64,000 bases of DNA from Acinetobacter bereziniae LMG 1003 = CIP 70.12 (lineage in GTDB: Bacteria > Pseudomonadota > Gammaproteobacteria > Pseudomonadales > Moraxellaceae), in assembly GCF_000368925.1 (NCBI RefSeq), contig NZ_KB849756.1, forward strand, positions 633,429 to 697,428. The letters run 5' to 3'. Shown piece after piece: positions 1 to 8,986 of the stretch. The translations under genes and the position numbers were made by a program. The stretch's first letter is position 1; every line of letters begins with the position of its first letter. The notes beneath the pieces are model-generated. The model was not told where the DNA came from, did no database searches, and worked only from the letters and a program-made list of their open reading frames with translations.

Positions 1-324
1 CTGAGGGGATTAGACCAATTAATTGCATGGCGAGGTAAGCCAAAGCGTATCCGTAGTGATAATGGACCCGAGTATGTTAGTGATTTAATGCAAGCGTGGT
101 GTACTCAACATGGAATTGAGCATGTGTTTACTCAACCAGGTCATCCACAACAGAATGCTTATGTTGAACGCTTCAACAGGACGGTTAGATATGAATGTTT
201 GAATCAATATTTATTTCGAGAGCTTGAAGAAGTTGAAGACTATACAACGATATGGCAACACTTTTATAATCATGAACGACCACATATGTCAGTTGATGGT
301 AAACCACCTAAATTTAAACAATGA
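1..324 (+). CDS. IS3-family transposase OrfB, C-terminal part (5' end outside window)
   Basis: This is the C-terminal half of the DDE integrase-like transposase that moves an IS3-family element. Reading from base 1 in frame 1, the protein shows the second catalytic Asp in SDNGPEY and the catalytic Glu in YVERFNRTVRYE, followed by the usual C-terminal tail FYNHERPH. The frame is open from base 1 with no start, so the gene begins before the window. An internal ATG at 88 is not the true start. It stops at TGA 322-324. The family assignment is firm; the subgroup (IS150- or IS407-like) is not resolved. Confidence 0.88.
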   Translation: MRGLDQLIAWRGKPKRIRSDNGPEYVSDLMQAWCTQHGIEHVFTQPGHPQQNAYVERFNRTVRYECLNQYLFRELEEVEDYTTIWQHFYNHERPHMSVDGKPPKFKQ

Positions 325-378
325 TAAGGACTTTGCCTTTCTACTTATAAAATCAATTAAAAATGGGAGTATTACCAT
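1..378 (+). mobile_element. IS3-family insertion sequence, 3' end only
   Basis: The window opens inside an IS3-type element. It holds the end of the OrfB transposase and about 50 bp of non-coding tail ending near GAGTATTACCA at 367-377. The same tail and end sequence recur inverted at 8763-8865, which supports placing the element boundary here. The left end lies outside the window, so intactness cannot be judged. Confidence 0.8.
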
Positions 379-380
379 AT

Positions 381-508
381 ATTTTGTCCTTTTGAATCAT
401 TGATGGTCTTGCTATCGTGAGGCGACATGAATGTCGCCATGTTGAGCGGAGCTATATGAGCAAAAAACAAAGCATTGCTTTGTTTGCAGCACAAGACCCC
501 TGTTAAAC
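381..508 (+). repeat. Dispersed palindromic repeat, degenerate copy 1
   Basis: About 128 bp that match, in opposite orientation, the sequence at 48352-48480. Shared blocks include TTTTGAATCATTGATGGTCT, CTATCGTGAG and CATGTTGAGC, then a hairpin built on GCTTTGTTTGC and the end CCTGTTAAAC. In this copy the left hairpin arm is degenerate. It begins 3 bp beyond the IS3 end. It is not coding in a convincing way. From here to 776 I see no gene; a TTG-initiated 63-codon frame at 574-765 has no recognisable features. Confidence 0.75.
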
Positions 509-776
509 GGAAGATTTTTGTTACTTTTCATCTCTGAAAAGCAAAGTATCGCCTGCGCAAAACGGTTTAAACTTTGGAGGTAAAGCTTGGCAGTGCATGC
601 TTTAGGTTATCAAACAATATCTCAATAGCATTCATTTTAGTGATCAAGAGAAATGATATTTTACTGTCTGAATTTTTCATCAAGTTGACCATATCTGTTA
701 AATGCTTAGGAGAGAACAAGCTTTATTATGAGTTATTTACCTTTAAGTATGATAATCAGCATTAATATTTAACATC

Positions 777-1184
777 TTAGCACTGATAAGCATATTGTCT
801 TGATGGTGTATTACCCTGCTTTAAAATAATTTTAATCTGCTCATTTTTAGTGACAACAATAAAATCTTGAGTGATATAGCCTTCTTTTGCCGCACATAAA
901 TGCCAATCGTAAAACTGCACACCATGAATCATTAGACTTTCAACTTTCCATTGCGCTTGCTTTTCAAAGTTTACGACGCCTATTTGGTTGCTATACTTTT
1001 CATCATATTGGTCATCTATTTTTGCTGGACGTACACTGGTCACTAAGACGACTTTTACTTTAGGAATAGCGACTCCCCGTTCATTTACAACATTTACAGT
1101 CAGTTGCGGCTTTTGTGTTTTATAAACAGGAAAACATCCTGTTAAAAAGATGAAAAAGGGAATTAAAAAAATATTTTTGTCCAT
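777..1184 (-). CDS. Small lipoprotein with carboxypeptidase-regulatory-like fold (hypothetical)
   Basis: I do not recognise a named family. The protein starts MDKNIFLIPFFIFLTGC, a lipoprotein signal with lipobox LTGC, so it should be anchored to a membrane facing the periplasm. The rest has the look of a small beta-sandwich domain (LTVNVVNERGVAIPKVKVVL, later AAKEGYITQDFIVV), similar to carboxypeptidase-regulatory-like domains that decorate surface proteins. A longer frame reaches 1241, but AAGGAAG lies 8 bases before the ATG at 1184, so that start is preferred. It is a paralogue of the next gene upstream (1242-1655): same lipobox context (GCFP), same domain, and a shared EGY motif near the C-terminus. 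Probably co-transcribed. Confidence 0.7.
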   Translation of the reverse strand: MDKNIFLIPFFIFLTGCFPVYKTQKPQLTVNVVNERGVAIPKVKVVLVTSVRPAKIDDQYDEKYSNQIGVVNFEKQAQWKVESLMIHGVQFYDWHLCAAKEGYITQDFIVVTKNEQIKIILKQGNTPSRQYAYQC

Positions 1185-1241
1185 ACATTCATCTTCCTTA
1201 AAATCGAAATATCTATTAAAAGACTGTTTCTTTATTGACAA

Positions 1242-1655
1242 TTACCTTTCTACTCGACGTATATGAGTTGGACACTTTTGATTTACTTCAAAGTCTTGCA
1301 ATTTTTCTAAATGGATCTCAAGATTACTTTGGTCCTTAATCGTATGTGTTTGCAGTTTATAACCCTCTTTAGAGATACAAATCGACCAAAAATACTGTCT
1401 ATTTGTTCCCATATTTAATGTCAACGATTTTCTAATATCAAAATATGCCATCCCATTTTCAGTATATTGGGACTTATATGTTTGAGTCATCTTTCCATCT
1501 TTTAATATTGTTGCTAAAACGACATGGGCTTGATCGACTAATCTCCCATCTGAATCTTTTACAATCAGATTAATTTTAGGCTCTGTCATCACTATATATG
1601 GAAAACAGCCAGTTAAAGCAATTATAAAAGTAATTAAAAATATAGCTCTATTCAT
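1242..1655 (-). CDS. Small lipoprotein, tandem paralogue of the downstream gene
   Basis: A 137-residue protein of unknown function. It begins MNRAIFLITFIIALTGC, a clear lipoprotein signal peptide with lipobox LTGC followed by FPYIV. The mature part resembles the protein at 777-1184: a beta-rich domain (INLIVKDSDGRLVDQAHVVL) and a SICISKEGYKLQTHTI segment matching its AAKEGYITQDFIVV. A positively charged tail (HIRRVER) ends it. The two genes are head to tail and probably arose by tandem duplication. The secreted-protein gene at 1659-2171 ends 3 bp before this start, so all three may form an operon. Confidence 0.7.
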   Translation of the reverse strand: MNRAIFLITFIIALTGCFPYIVMTEPKINLIVKDSDGRLVDQAHVVLATILKDGKMTQTYKSQYTENGMAYFDIRKSLTLNMGTNRQYFWSICISKEGYKLQTHTIKDQSNLEIHLEKLQDFEVNQKCPTHIRRVER

Positions 1656-1658
1656 GAT

Positions 1659-2171
1659 TTAACTTGTATAACCACAACTTAATTTTGAATTTCCTTGAGG
1701 TGTTTCATCTATAGCATTTTCGATATTCCATTCATCACCTACAACCTTACGTAAATGATAAAGTACTGTGGTTGGCTCCCCTCGAAATACAAAATAATAG
1801 CCCTTGGATTGCGTATTTGCCAATTGATGTTTTTGTAATGCAATTTTGATTAGTCGAACCCCAAAAACATCAGTATCAACCGCAAAATCATCCTGTTCAG
1901 TATGTGCTGTTTTATAATACTGATGACCTTGTATTCCCACATAAGTATGCCCTCCAATCGTCATCATTTGTTTTGATTTATTTAATTTGACCTGCTTTGG
2001 TCCATTTGCGCTAAAGTCACGCAATAATACTGCAATTTTGCTTTCAGGCTTTTGAAAAATCATGTCGCAATTCAAAGCTTTGATGTCAATTAATGATCCA
2101 ATTTGAACTTCTTGAGCATGCGTAAATTGCAATCCAAAAAGTATTGAAATCGCAAAGATTATTCTTGTCAT
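1659..2171 (-). CDS. Secreted hypothetical protein
   Basis: A 170-residue protein not assigned to a family. The N-terminus MTRIIFAISILFGLQFTHAQ is a classical Sec signal peptide with cleavage expected after THA. The mature part has two cysteines (LNCDMIF and LSCGYTS) that could form a disulphide across the domain, and no transmembrane segment, so a soluble periplasmic protein is likely. Its stop almost touches the start of the lipoprotein gene at 1655, which suggests co-transcription with the two lipoprotein paralogues. Confidence 0.65.
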   Translation of the reverse strand: MTRIIFAISILFGLQFTHAQEVQIGSLIDIKALNCDMIFQKPESKIAVLLRDFSANGPKQVKLNKSKQMMTIGGHTYVGIQGHQYYKTAHTEQDDFAVDTDVFGVRLIKIALQKHQLANTQSKGYYFVFRGEPTTVLYHLRKVVGDEWNIENAIDETPQGNSKLSCGYTS

Positions 2172-2404
2172 ATCGAAATCCTATTTTATTTACTCTCATT
2201 ATTTCTTCAGCGCGATAAGCTTGTCTGATATTTAAAATAATATTATTTGTGAAAGTATAGCGTTAAATATTTTTTGAAATAAGATTAACTTTATAAATCA
2301 TCATTTTTTTTATCATTTGCATATACTTAGCATCATTTATAAAAATTATATGCAAAAACCACAATCAAGTGGCTTTTGCGATTAAATGTGAATAAAAGCA
2401 TTGT

Positions 2405-2530
2405 TTAAGCAATAAAATATGCGCTCAAAATAATCACTATTTGTAGCAGTAAAACTGCACCAAACCATTTCCATCCTTTTTGGCGAAGGATGACCTTTTC
2501 TGCTGTTGAATAATTTACTGTTCTTATCAT
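2405..2530 (-). CDS. 41-residue single-pass membrane protein
   Basis: A short frame: ATG at 2528-2530, TAA at 2405-2407. The product has a basic, polar N-terminus (MIRTVNYSTAEKVILRQKGW) and one hydrophobic helix (WFGAVLLLQIVIILSAYFIA), so it should sit in the inner membrane with its N-terminus inside. GAGGTG lies 6 bases before the ATG, a good ribosome binding site. No near-identical family comes to mind. Small single-helix proteins often act as regulators or subunits of membrane complexes, but nothing here shows a partner. Flanks: about 230 bp to the secreted-protein gene and about 250 bp to the purL terminator, neither with another gene. Confidence 0.55.
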   Translation of the reverse strand: MIRTVNYSTAEKVILRQKGWKWFGAVLLLQIVIILSAYFIA

Positions 2531-2784
2531 TTTATCACCTCATTCTTGCTACATGTTGGAACACCTTTGGGGCAAAACATTGGTCTTTTAATAGACAATT
2601 TATAACAAGCAAGAAATAAACCAACTCAAAAAATGTAACAATTTATCAATGCAGGCATAAATTTTTTCGATACTTAGCAGTAAAGGTCTTATTGCTCGAT
2701 GGATACCTCCCTAGCAATATTCCTTATTGAATCCATTTAATATGAAATCAACGATATCTATTCGAATTCAAAAAATCATCAATT

Positions 2785-2808
2785 AAAAAAGCCCCTTACG
2801 GGGCTTTT
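2785..2808 (-). terminator. Intrinsic terminator of purL
   Basis: Read on the minus strand: AAAAGCCCC, loop GTAA, GGGGC, then a run of six T. It lies 24 bp beyond the purL stop and fits a rho-independent terminator. Confidence 0.85.
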
Positions 2809-2831
2809 ACAATTCGTTGGTATAGATCTAA

Positions 2832-5800
2832 TTAACCAATAAACTTACGTGCATTACGGAACATACGTAACCATGCACCATCTTCAGTCCATTCTTCAGG
2901 TTTCCAAGAGTGTTGAACTGCACGGAAATTCCGTTCAGGGTGTGGCATCATAATGCTGGCACGACCATCTTTTGAGGTTACACCAGAAATTCCTTCAGGC
3001 GAGCCATTCGGGTTCAATGGATACTGTTGAGTTGCATTACCCAAGCTATCGACATAACGTAAAATAACTTGATTACCCGCATTGAGTGAAGCAAAGTTTT
3101 CCGCAGAAGTTTCTGCACGACCTTCACCATGTGCAACAGCAATTGGTAAAATAGAACCTTCCATACCTTCTAAAAGAATAGAAGGCGTTTTTTCAACTTT
3201 TACATTGACTACACGTGCTTCAAATACTTCTGAAGTATTACGACGGAAACGTGGCCAGTTGTCTGCACCTGGAATCAGTGGTGCAAGCTGTGCCAACATT
3301 TGGCAACCATTACAAATACCTACGGAGAAAGTATTGTCACGATTAAAGAATTTTTCAAATTGATCACGCAACTTCGTATTGAACAATACAGATTTAGCCC
3401 AACCACCACCTGCACCTAAAACGTCACCATAAGAGAAGCCACCGCAAGCAACCAAACCTTCAAAATCATCTAAATCAACACGACCTGAAAGTAAATCACT
3501 CATGTGGACATCAACAGTATTGAAGCCGACTTTATCAAATGCAGCAGCCATTTCCACATGACCGTTAACGCCCTGTTCACGTAGAATCATCATGTTTGGA
3601 CGACGTTCGTTGATATATGGCGCTTCAACAGGTTCATTTAAATCAAATGTTGGTAATGCGATTAAGCCTTTATGCTCACGGTCGCCAATCAATGCAAACT
3701 CAGAGTCAGCAGTTTCTACATTATCACGCAAACGCTGGATTTGATGAGAAACTTCAGTCCAAGCTTGTTGTAATTCAGCACGCTCTAGCACTAGACCATT
3801 GACAGTAAGCTGATCAGAATCGTTGACTGTACCGACTACAGCAATCGCATCTCTTAAGCTTGAGACTGCAACCTCATCAGCCAAAGTTGCCCAATCTGCT
3901 TGAGAAATTTGCAATACTGCACCGATTTCTTCAGCAAATAAGCTTTCATTCGTTTGGTTTTCAAGTGACACACCTAAGCGTGAAGCAAACATCATTTCAG
4001 CAACAGTTGCCAATAGACCACCATCACCAATGTCATGATAAGCCTTGATTAAACCACGGTTATTCCAGTCTTGTACTAAAGCAAAGAATGCTTTGAAATC
4101 GTCAAAACTGTCAACATCTGGCGTTACAGAACCAATTGCTTTATATACCTGAGCAAGAATCGAACCGCCTAAACGGAACTGACCTTTAGATAAATCAATA
4201 CGGACTAAAACGGAGTCTTCATTTTTCAATTCAGGGGTTAAAGTTTTACGTACATCTAATACAGGTGCAAATGCAGTGATGACACCTGACATTGGTGAAG
4301 TGACTGCTTTATCTTCACCTTGATCATTCCAAGTGGTACGCATAGACAGTGAGTCTTTACCAACAGGGATCGCAATACCCAAGGCAGGACACATTTCCAT
4401 ACCAATGGCTTTTACACCTTCAAATAATGCTTGATCTTCACCTTTTTGACCTGCTGCCGCCATCCAGTTTGCTGATAATTTAATATCGCTGATCTGTTCA
4501 ATATTGGCACACATGATATTGCTGATTGCTTCGGCAACTGCTAAACGTGCAGAAGCGGCAGGATTTAACAATGCGACTGGTGGACGTTCTCCCATTGCCA
4601 TTGCTTCACCGGTATAACCTTGCAAACTGGTTGTGGTTACTGCGGCATCGGCAACAGGAACTTGCCAGCGACCCACCATTTGATCACGTGCAACCATACC
4701 TGTGATCGAACGGTCACCGATGGTAATTAGAAAAGATTTAGACGCAACAGTTGGATTTTTCAATACACGGAAAATTGCATCTTTCAAGTCAACTTTAGAA
4801 GCATCGAATGCATTGCCTTTACGTTCAATTGTTTCATATGAACGGCTCATACGTGGTGTACCACCAAGCATGACTTGCATTGGCATATCCACTGCTTTGT
4901 TATCAAACAATGGATCATTCACAGTAAGTTGACGTGCTTCTGTTGCTTCCCCTAATACTGCAAATGGGCAACGTTCACGTGCACAGATTGATTCAAACAA
5001 CTCTAATGATTCAGGTTTGATTGCCAACACATAGCGTTCTTGTGCTTCGTTTGACCAGATTTCCATTGGCGACATGCCTGGTTCTAATGATGGAATTTTA
5101 CGAAGATCGAGAATTGCACCTAATTCATGGTCGTTGACCAATTCAGGCATTGCATTGGAAATACCGCCAGCACCAACATCATGCACAGATACGATCGGGT
5201 TAAAATCTTCCATTCTCCAACATGCATCGATCACTTCTTGACAACGACGTTCCATTTCTGGGTTTTCACGTTGAACCGAGGCAAAATCTAAATTTTCACC
5301 TAATTTACCACTGTCTACAGAAGATGCTGCACCACCGCCTAAGCCGATCAGCATTGCAGGACCGCCTAAGACGATCAGTAAATCACCAGGTTGAATCGCA
5401 TCTTTTTCGACATGATCAGGGCGAATGTTACCATAACCGCCTGCAATCATGATCGGTTTATGGAAACCTTTTACTTCACCATTTACGTTTTGTTCAAAAG
5501 TACGGAAGTAACCATTAAGTGCGGGACGACCAAATTCATTATTGAATGCAGCACCACCCAATGGACCATCAATCATGATTTGAAGTGGTGAAGCCATACG
5601 TGATGGTTTACCGTAATTCTCTTCCCAAGGTTGTTCAAAACCCGGAATATTCAGGTTAGACACCGTAAAGCCTGTTAAACCAGCTTTTGGTTTACCACCA
5701 CGACCAGTTGCACCTTCATCACGAATTTCACCACCTGAACCTGTTGCCGCGCCAGCAAATGGTGCGATTGCAGTTGGATGGTTATGGGTTTCCACTTTCA

Positions 5801-6665
5801 TTAAGATGTGTGCAGCTTGGCTCTTATATTTATAAACATAGTGCCCAGTTGCTTCATCTTTTTTAGGATAAAAACGTTGCGTATCAAAACCAACAATCAC
5901 CGATGCATTATCTTTATAGGCTGATAATACGTCTGTCGGAGATTCTTTATAGGTATTTTTAATCATTTGGAACAATGACAATGGTTGTTTTTCACCATCA
6001 ATTGTCCATTCAGAACCAAAAATTTTGTGACGACAGTGTTCTGAGTTTGCTTGAGCAAACATCATCAACTCGATGTCGTGTGGGTTACGACCTAATTTAT
6101 TAAATGCTGCTGTTAAATAATCAATTTCTTCATCTGATAATGCAAAACCGAATTCAGAGTTCGCTTTAACCAATGCATCTTTACCTTGACCTAAGATATC
6201 AATTGAGTTTAACGGCTTAGGTGCAGTTTCTGAGAACAATGCGGATGCATCATCAATTTTATTGAAAACGCTTTCTGTCATACGGTCATGTAAAACTTGT
6301 TTCACTTCTTCAGATACTTCAGAAATACCCTTTAAAGTAAACAAAACACCGCGTTCTAAGCGGTGTACAGGCGTATTACAATTGGCAAAAATATCGGTTG
6401 CCTTAGACGACCACGGCGAAATTGTACCGACACGTGGCGTGACTAAAATCTGTACTTCATCACTGGTTGCCTGATGTAGTTCAAACGATGCACCATCGTT
6501 TAAAAGCTGTAAAGCAGATTGCTGTTGTTGCTCGTTGAGCGCTTGGTCGAAAAGGTAAACCCATTGGCTTTCTATTGATTGAACAGAACTGATTGACGCA
6601 AGGCGTGTTAATAGTTGTGTTTGCTTAAAAGAAGAGTGTGCAGGTGCACCGGCAACGATAAACAT
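2832..6665 (-). CDS. purL: Phosphoribosylformylglycinamidine synthase
   Basis: PurL catalyses the fourth step of de novo purine synthesis: FGAR, ATP and glutamine give FGAM in the cytoplasm. At 1277 residues this is the large single-chain form (E. coli about 1295). Order: N-terminal PurS-like region (MFIVAGAPAHSSF), linker, two AIRS-type synthase halves (NSEHCRHKIF, KVETHNHPTAIAPF, GGAASSVDSGK) and a C-terminal class I glutamine amidotransferase with catalytic Cys in GICNGCQ and HPERNFRAV near the end. A TTG 33 bp upstream (6698) extends the frame and has AGGTAGG next to it, but the ATG at 6665 matches the family's N-terminus. Single gene, with its own terminator at 2785-2808. Confidence 0.97.
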   Translation of the reverse strand: MFIVAGAPAHSSFKQTQLLTRLASISSVQSIESQWVYLFDQALNEQQQQSALQLLNDGASFELHQATSDEVQILVTPRVGTISPWSSKATDIFANCNTPVHRLERGVLFTLKGISEVSEEVKQVLHDRMTESVFNKIDDASALFSETAPKPLNSIDILGQGKDALVKANSEFGFALSDEEIDYLTAAFNKLGRNPHDIELMMFAQANSEHCRHKIFGSEWTIDGEKQPLSLFQMIKNTYKESPTDVLSAYKDNASVIVGFDTQRFYPKKDEATGHYVYKYKSQAAHILMKVETHNHPTAIAPFAGAATGSGGEIRDEGATGRGGKPKAGLTGFTVSNLNIPGFEQPWEENYGKPSRMASPLQIMIDGPLGGAAFNNEFGRPALNGYFRTFEQNVNGEVKGFHKPIMIAGGYGNIRPDHVEKDAIQPGDLLIVLGGPAMLIGLGGGAASSVDSGKLGENLDFASVQRENPEMERRCQEVIDACWRMEDFNPIVSVHDVGAGGISNAMPELVNDHELGAILDLRKIPSLEPGMSPMEIWSNEAQERYVLAIKPESLELFESICARERCPFAVLGEATEARQLTVNDPLFDNKAVDMPMQVMLGGTPRMSRSYETIERKGNAFDASKVDLKDAIFRVLKNPTVASKSFLITIGDRSITGMVARDQMVGRWQVPVADAAVTTTSLQGYTGEAMAMGERPPVALLNPAASARLAVAEAISNIMCANIEQISDIKLSANWMAAAGQKGEDQALFEGVKAIGMEMCPALGIAIPVGKDSLSMRTTWNDQGEDKAVTSPMSGVITAFAPVLDVRKTLTPELKNEDSVLVRIDLSKGQFRLGGSILAQVYKAIGSVTPDVDSFDDFKAFFALVQDWNNRGLIKAYHDIGDGGLLATVAEMMFASRLGVSLENQTNESLFAEEIGAVLQISQADWATLADEVAVSSLRDAIAVVGTVNDSDQLTVNGLVLERAELQQAWTEVSHQIQRLRDNVETADSEFALIGDREHKGLIALPTFDLNEPVEAPYINERRPNMMILREQGVNGHVEMAAAFDKVGFNTVDVHMSDLLSGRVDLDDFEGLVACGGFSYGDVLGAGGGWAKSVLFNTKLRDQFEKFFNRDNTFSVGICNGCQMLAQLAPLIPGADNWPRFRRNTSEVFEARVVNVKVEKTPSILLEGMEGSILPIAVAHGEGRAETSAENFASLNAGNQVILRYVDSLGNATQQYPLNPNGSPEGISGVTSKDGRASIMMPHPERNFRAVQHSWKPEEWTEDGAWLRMFRNARKFIG

Positions 6666-6850
6666 GCTGTTTTTGGCTCCACGGGCAGGCTTTGGCAACC
6701 TACCTCAATGTGACTTGAAGAGAGCGCATATTCTACTGTGAAAGCAAGATTTCAGCTAGTCATATCCAACTTAAAAAATGCTGAAATCTTGCTTTTAAAC
6801 ATTCGATTTACTTTGACTTTCGTCTTTAAACATGATTCGTAACAATTGAA

Positions 6851-7588
6851 TTATTGAGCACGATAACTAGACTCGCCTGTTTTCGGATCTTCTTTTGCGA
6901 TGATTCCACTTTTTTGATAAAAAACTTTTCCACATGAAATATCTGGTTCAATTTCCCCATCAATTGCATAGGACAATTCAACATTTACATGTCTTAAATC
7001 GGGATTTTTGGGTACAGAATCTATAAAAAATACATCTAAACTTTCCATGTTATAGCAAACATAAATTTTTTCAGGATGTGCGTTTTTATTCAGATCAATT
7101 GTATAAAGGTGGTCTGCTGTTTCTGTCATCCTGTCTAATTTGAGGGCAACCGTATTCACTAGATCACCATCATGATCTATCGCATAAGCATATTTTGCTG
7201 TTTCATTTTGATAACCTTCATTGCAGTTTTTTATTGGTTGTCCAATTTTTACTTTGCTTGGCGTAATATCCTCTGCAGTAAATTTAGATTTTCCATTCAA
7301 CATACTGCTCGGTATGACGCTCCAATACACTTTTCCTTGTGCATCTGGATCATCTGTCCAGATACAATTACTGGTCAGATGACCATCTGAGGTTTTCTGA
7401 AAAGCAAAAGTTGCTAAAGCTTGATCTGCTGGTTCAGGCTTCACAGGAATGCTTTCTTCGATTTCAAATTTACTCTCTTCGGTTTTTTTCTGAGTTTCGA
7501 TTTGCTTATTTTGGCTGCTTAAGTTTTTATCAGTTTGATTACATCCTGACAAAAAAATTATGAATAGCAATATAAATTTATTATTCAC
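6851..7588 (-). CDS. Lipoprotein, hypothetical
   Basis: A 245-residue protein of unknown function. MNNKFILLFIIFLSGC is a lipoprotein signal peptide with lipobox LSGC. After the anchor comes a charged, low-complexity linker rich in K, E, Q and S (residues about 17-55) that would span the periplasmic gap, then a folded domain with several cysteines (NCIWTDD, KNCNEGY, VCYNMES, ISCGKVF). No catalytic motif is visible. The upstream gene (7615-8673) ends 26 bp before this start, on the same strand, so the two envelope proteins may be co-expressed. Confidence 0.65.
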   Translation of the reverse strand: MNNKFILLFIIFLSGCNQTDKNLSSQNKQIETQKKTEESKFEIEESIPVKPEPADQALATFAFQKTSDGHLTSNCIWTDDPDAQGKVYWSVIPSSMLNGKSKFTAEDITPSKVKIGQPIKNCNEGYQNETAKYAYAIDHDGDLVNTVALKLDRMTETADHLYTIDLNKNAHPEKIYVCYNMESLDVFFIDSVPKNPDLRHVNVELSYAIDGEIEPDISCGKVFYQKSGIIAKEDPKTGESSYRAQ

Positions 7589-7614
7589 TGAATACCCTTC
7601 ATTATTATTTTGCG

Positions 7615-8673
7615 TTATTTTGACAACATACGTTGCATAGTCGGTGAATCATAGCTATAAATCCCTAAGGTTGGATCAAATTCTACTCTATTTATCTGAT
7701 TTTTATCTTCCAGTTTATAGTTAGAAAAAATAAATTTATTACCTTTATATTGGATCTTTATTGGATAATATGATTGGCCTTTTACAGGAATAAAAGAAAG
7801 TTTTGAATCAAACTTGTGCGCTTTAGGTCTATAAAACATTTCTGTTGTGTCCTCACTCGCATTTGAGACTAAATAGCTTCGTAGAAACTCATCCTCTTTC
7901 AGACTTAAGACGTACCAATCTGAGTACTGTGCTCCATTATTTGTTATCGCATATAATCTGAAAAAACTTCCCTTCCTATCTGCGCCAATTAACCTAATAT
8001 TTGAAGCAATTTCAGGTACACTCAACTTACTTAGGGAGATTTCAAATCCTTCATAAGAATCGATGCCTTCATAATTTATTGGTGTTCGAGTAACCAATTG
8101 ATATTTTCCAGTTTTTAATTGCTTAAATAGATAAAGTTCCAATTTAGGATCTGTAATGCGTATTTCTCGTCCAGTACCGTTCATTTTAAATATTTCGACT
8201 GGAAGTAAAAAACGCTTTTCCTTTTTTATATTTCTGAATTTAATAACTTTATGGGGGAAAACGACGATATTTTTCTCAATGAGTTTTTTACCCTCAACAC
8301 AATTACATTTTTCATAGTATTTATATTGAACAGCAGTAAATAACTTTGTATTTGAATGTGAAAATTGTGAATCATTCATTTGTACAATCTCAAATGGATA
8401 CAAAGTTTTAACTATATTCTTGAGTTCAAAACTTTCTAATTCTATTTGTTTCATCTCATCTGCATTAAATACCTGATTTTGCCCAGTTTGCTTGTGAGGA
8501 TAAAATGTGTAATCAATTATTGTACGTTCTTCAAATGAGCGTAGCCCCAATGCATTTTCGGTAGTAGAAATTTCTTTTGAAGGATCAATAATAGAATAGT
8601 CTTTAGCATGGGCATAAATGATTGCTAAACATAAAATAACCACAAAACTTATGAATTGATTTATTAAAGTCAT
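7615..8673 (-). CDS. Secreted hypothetical protein
   Basis: A 352-residue protein with no family I recognise. The N-terminus MTLINQFISFVVILCLAIIY, followed by AHA, is a Sec signal peptide. The mature protein is rich in beta-type sequence and aromatic residues, has a CNC motif near residue 120 (YEKCNCVEGKK) and no other membrane segment. It is followed closely by the lipoprotein gene at 6851-7588 and probably shares its transcript. The region upstream holds an IS3 scar and no gene. Base composition is as AT-rich as the surroundings. Confidence 0.6.
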   Translation of the reverse strand: MTLINQFISFVVILCLAIIYAHAKDYSIIDPSKEISTTENALGLRSFEERTIIDYTFYPHKQTGQNQVFNADEMKQIELESFELKNIVKTLYPFEIVQMNDSQFSHSNTKLFTAVQYKYYEKCNCVEGKKLIEKNIVVFPHKVIKFRNIKKEKRFLLPVEIFKMNGTGREIRITDPKLELYLFKQLKTGKYQLVTRTPINYEGIDSYEGFEISLSKLSVPEIASNIRLIGADRKGSFFRLYAITNNGAQYSDWYVLSLKEDEFLRSYLVSNASEDTTEMFYRPKAHKFDSKLSFIPVKGQSYYPIKIQYKGNKFIFSNYKLEDKNQINRVEFDPTLGIYSYDSPTMQRMLSK

Positions 8674-8762
8674 TTACTAAACCTAATTATTTATCATTTA
8701 TAAATCATAATTTTAGCATTTATTTTTTAAATTACTCAATCACTGTAAAATTAAAGTCAAAT

Positions 8763-8865
8763 TGGTAATACTCTTATTTTTAGTTAATTTAATAAATAGA
8801 AAGCCAAAGCCCCTATAATTGTTTAAATTTAGGTGGTTTACCAGACATATAGGTCATTCTGATTG
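8763..8865 (-). mobile_element. IS3-family scar (3' end remnant)
   Basis: About 100 bp that match, on the minus strand, the 3' end of the IS3 element at 1-378. Shared stretches are GGTAAACCACCTAAATTTAA (end of the transposase frame), the tail with CTTTCTATTTATTAAATT, and the terminal GAGTATTACCA. The stop region is degenerate and a 6-bp deletion precedes GGTAAACC. No intact frame remains. It sits in the 313-bp gap upstream of dgt, which otherwise holds no gene. Confidence 0.75.
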
Positions 8866-8986
8866 CATCCTGCTATGTTTCTCATATGAAAATAAATCAA
8901 CAACATGACAACTTATGTCGCCCAGCTCTAGTACATCTTCCATAAATTTGGCATCATACAATTAACGAAAAAATGATAAATGATAA

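Noticed and set aside
574..765. 63-codon TTG-started frame after the first repeat
   Set aside because: The TTG overlaps its own GGAGG, no protein family is visible and the composition is like AT-rich noncoding DNA.
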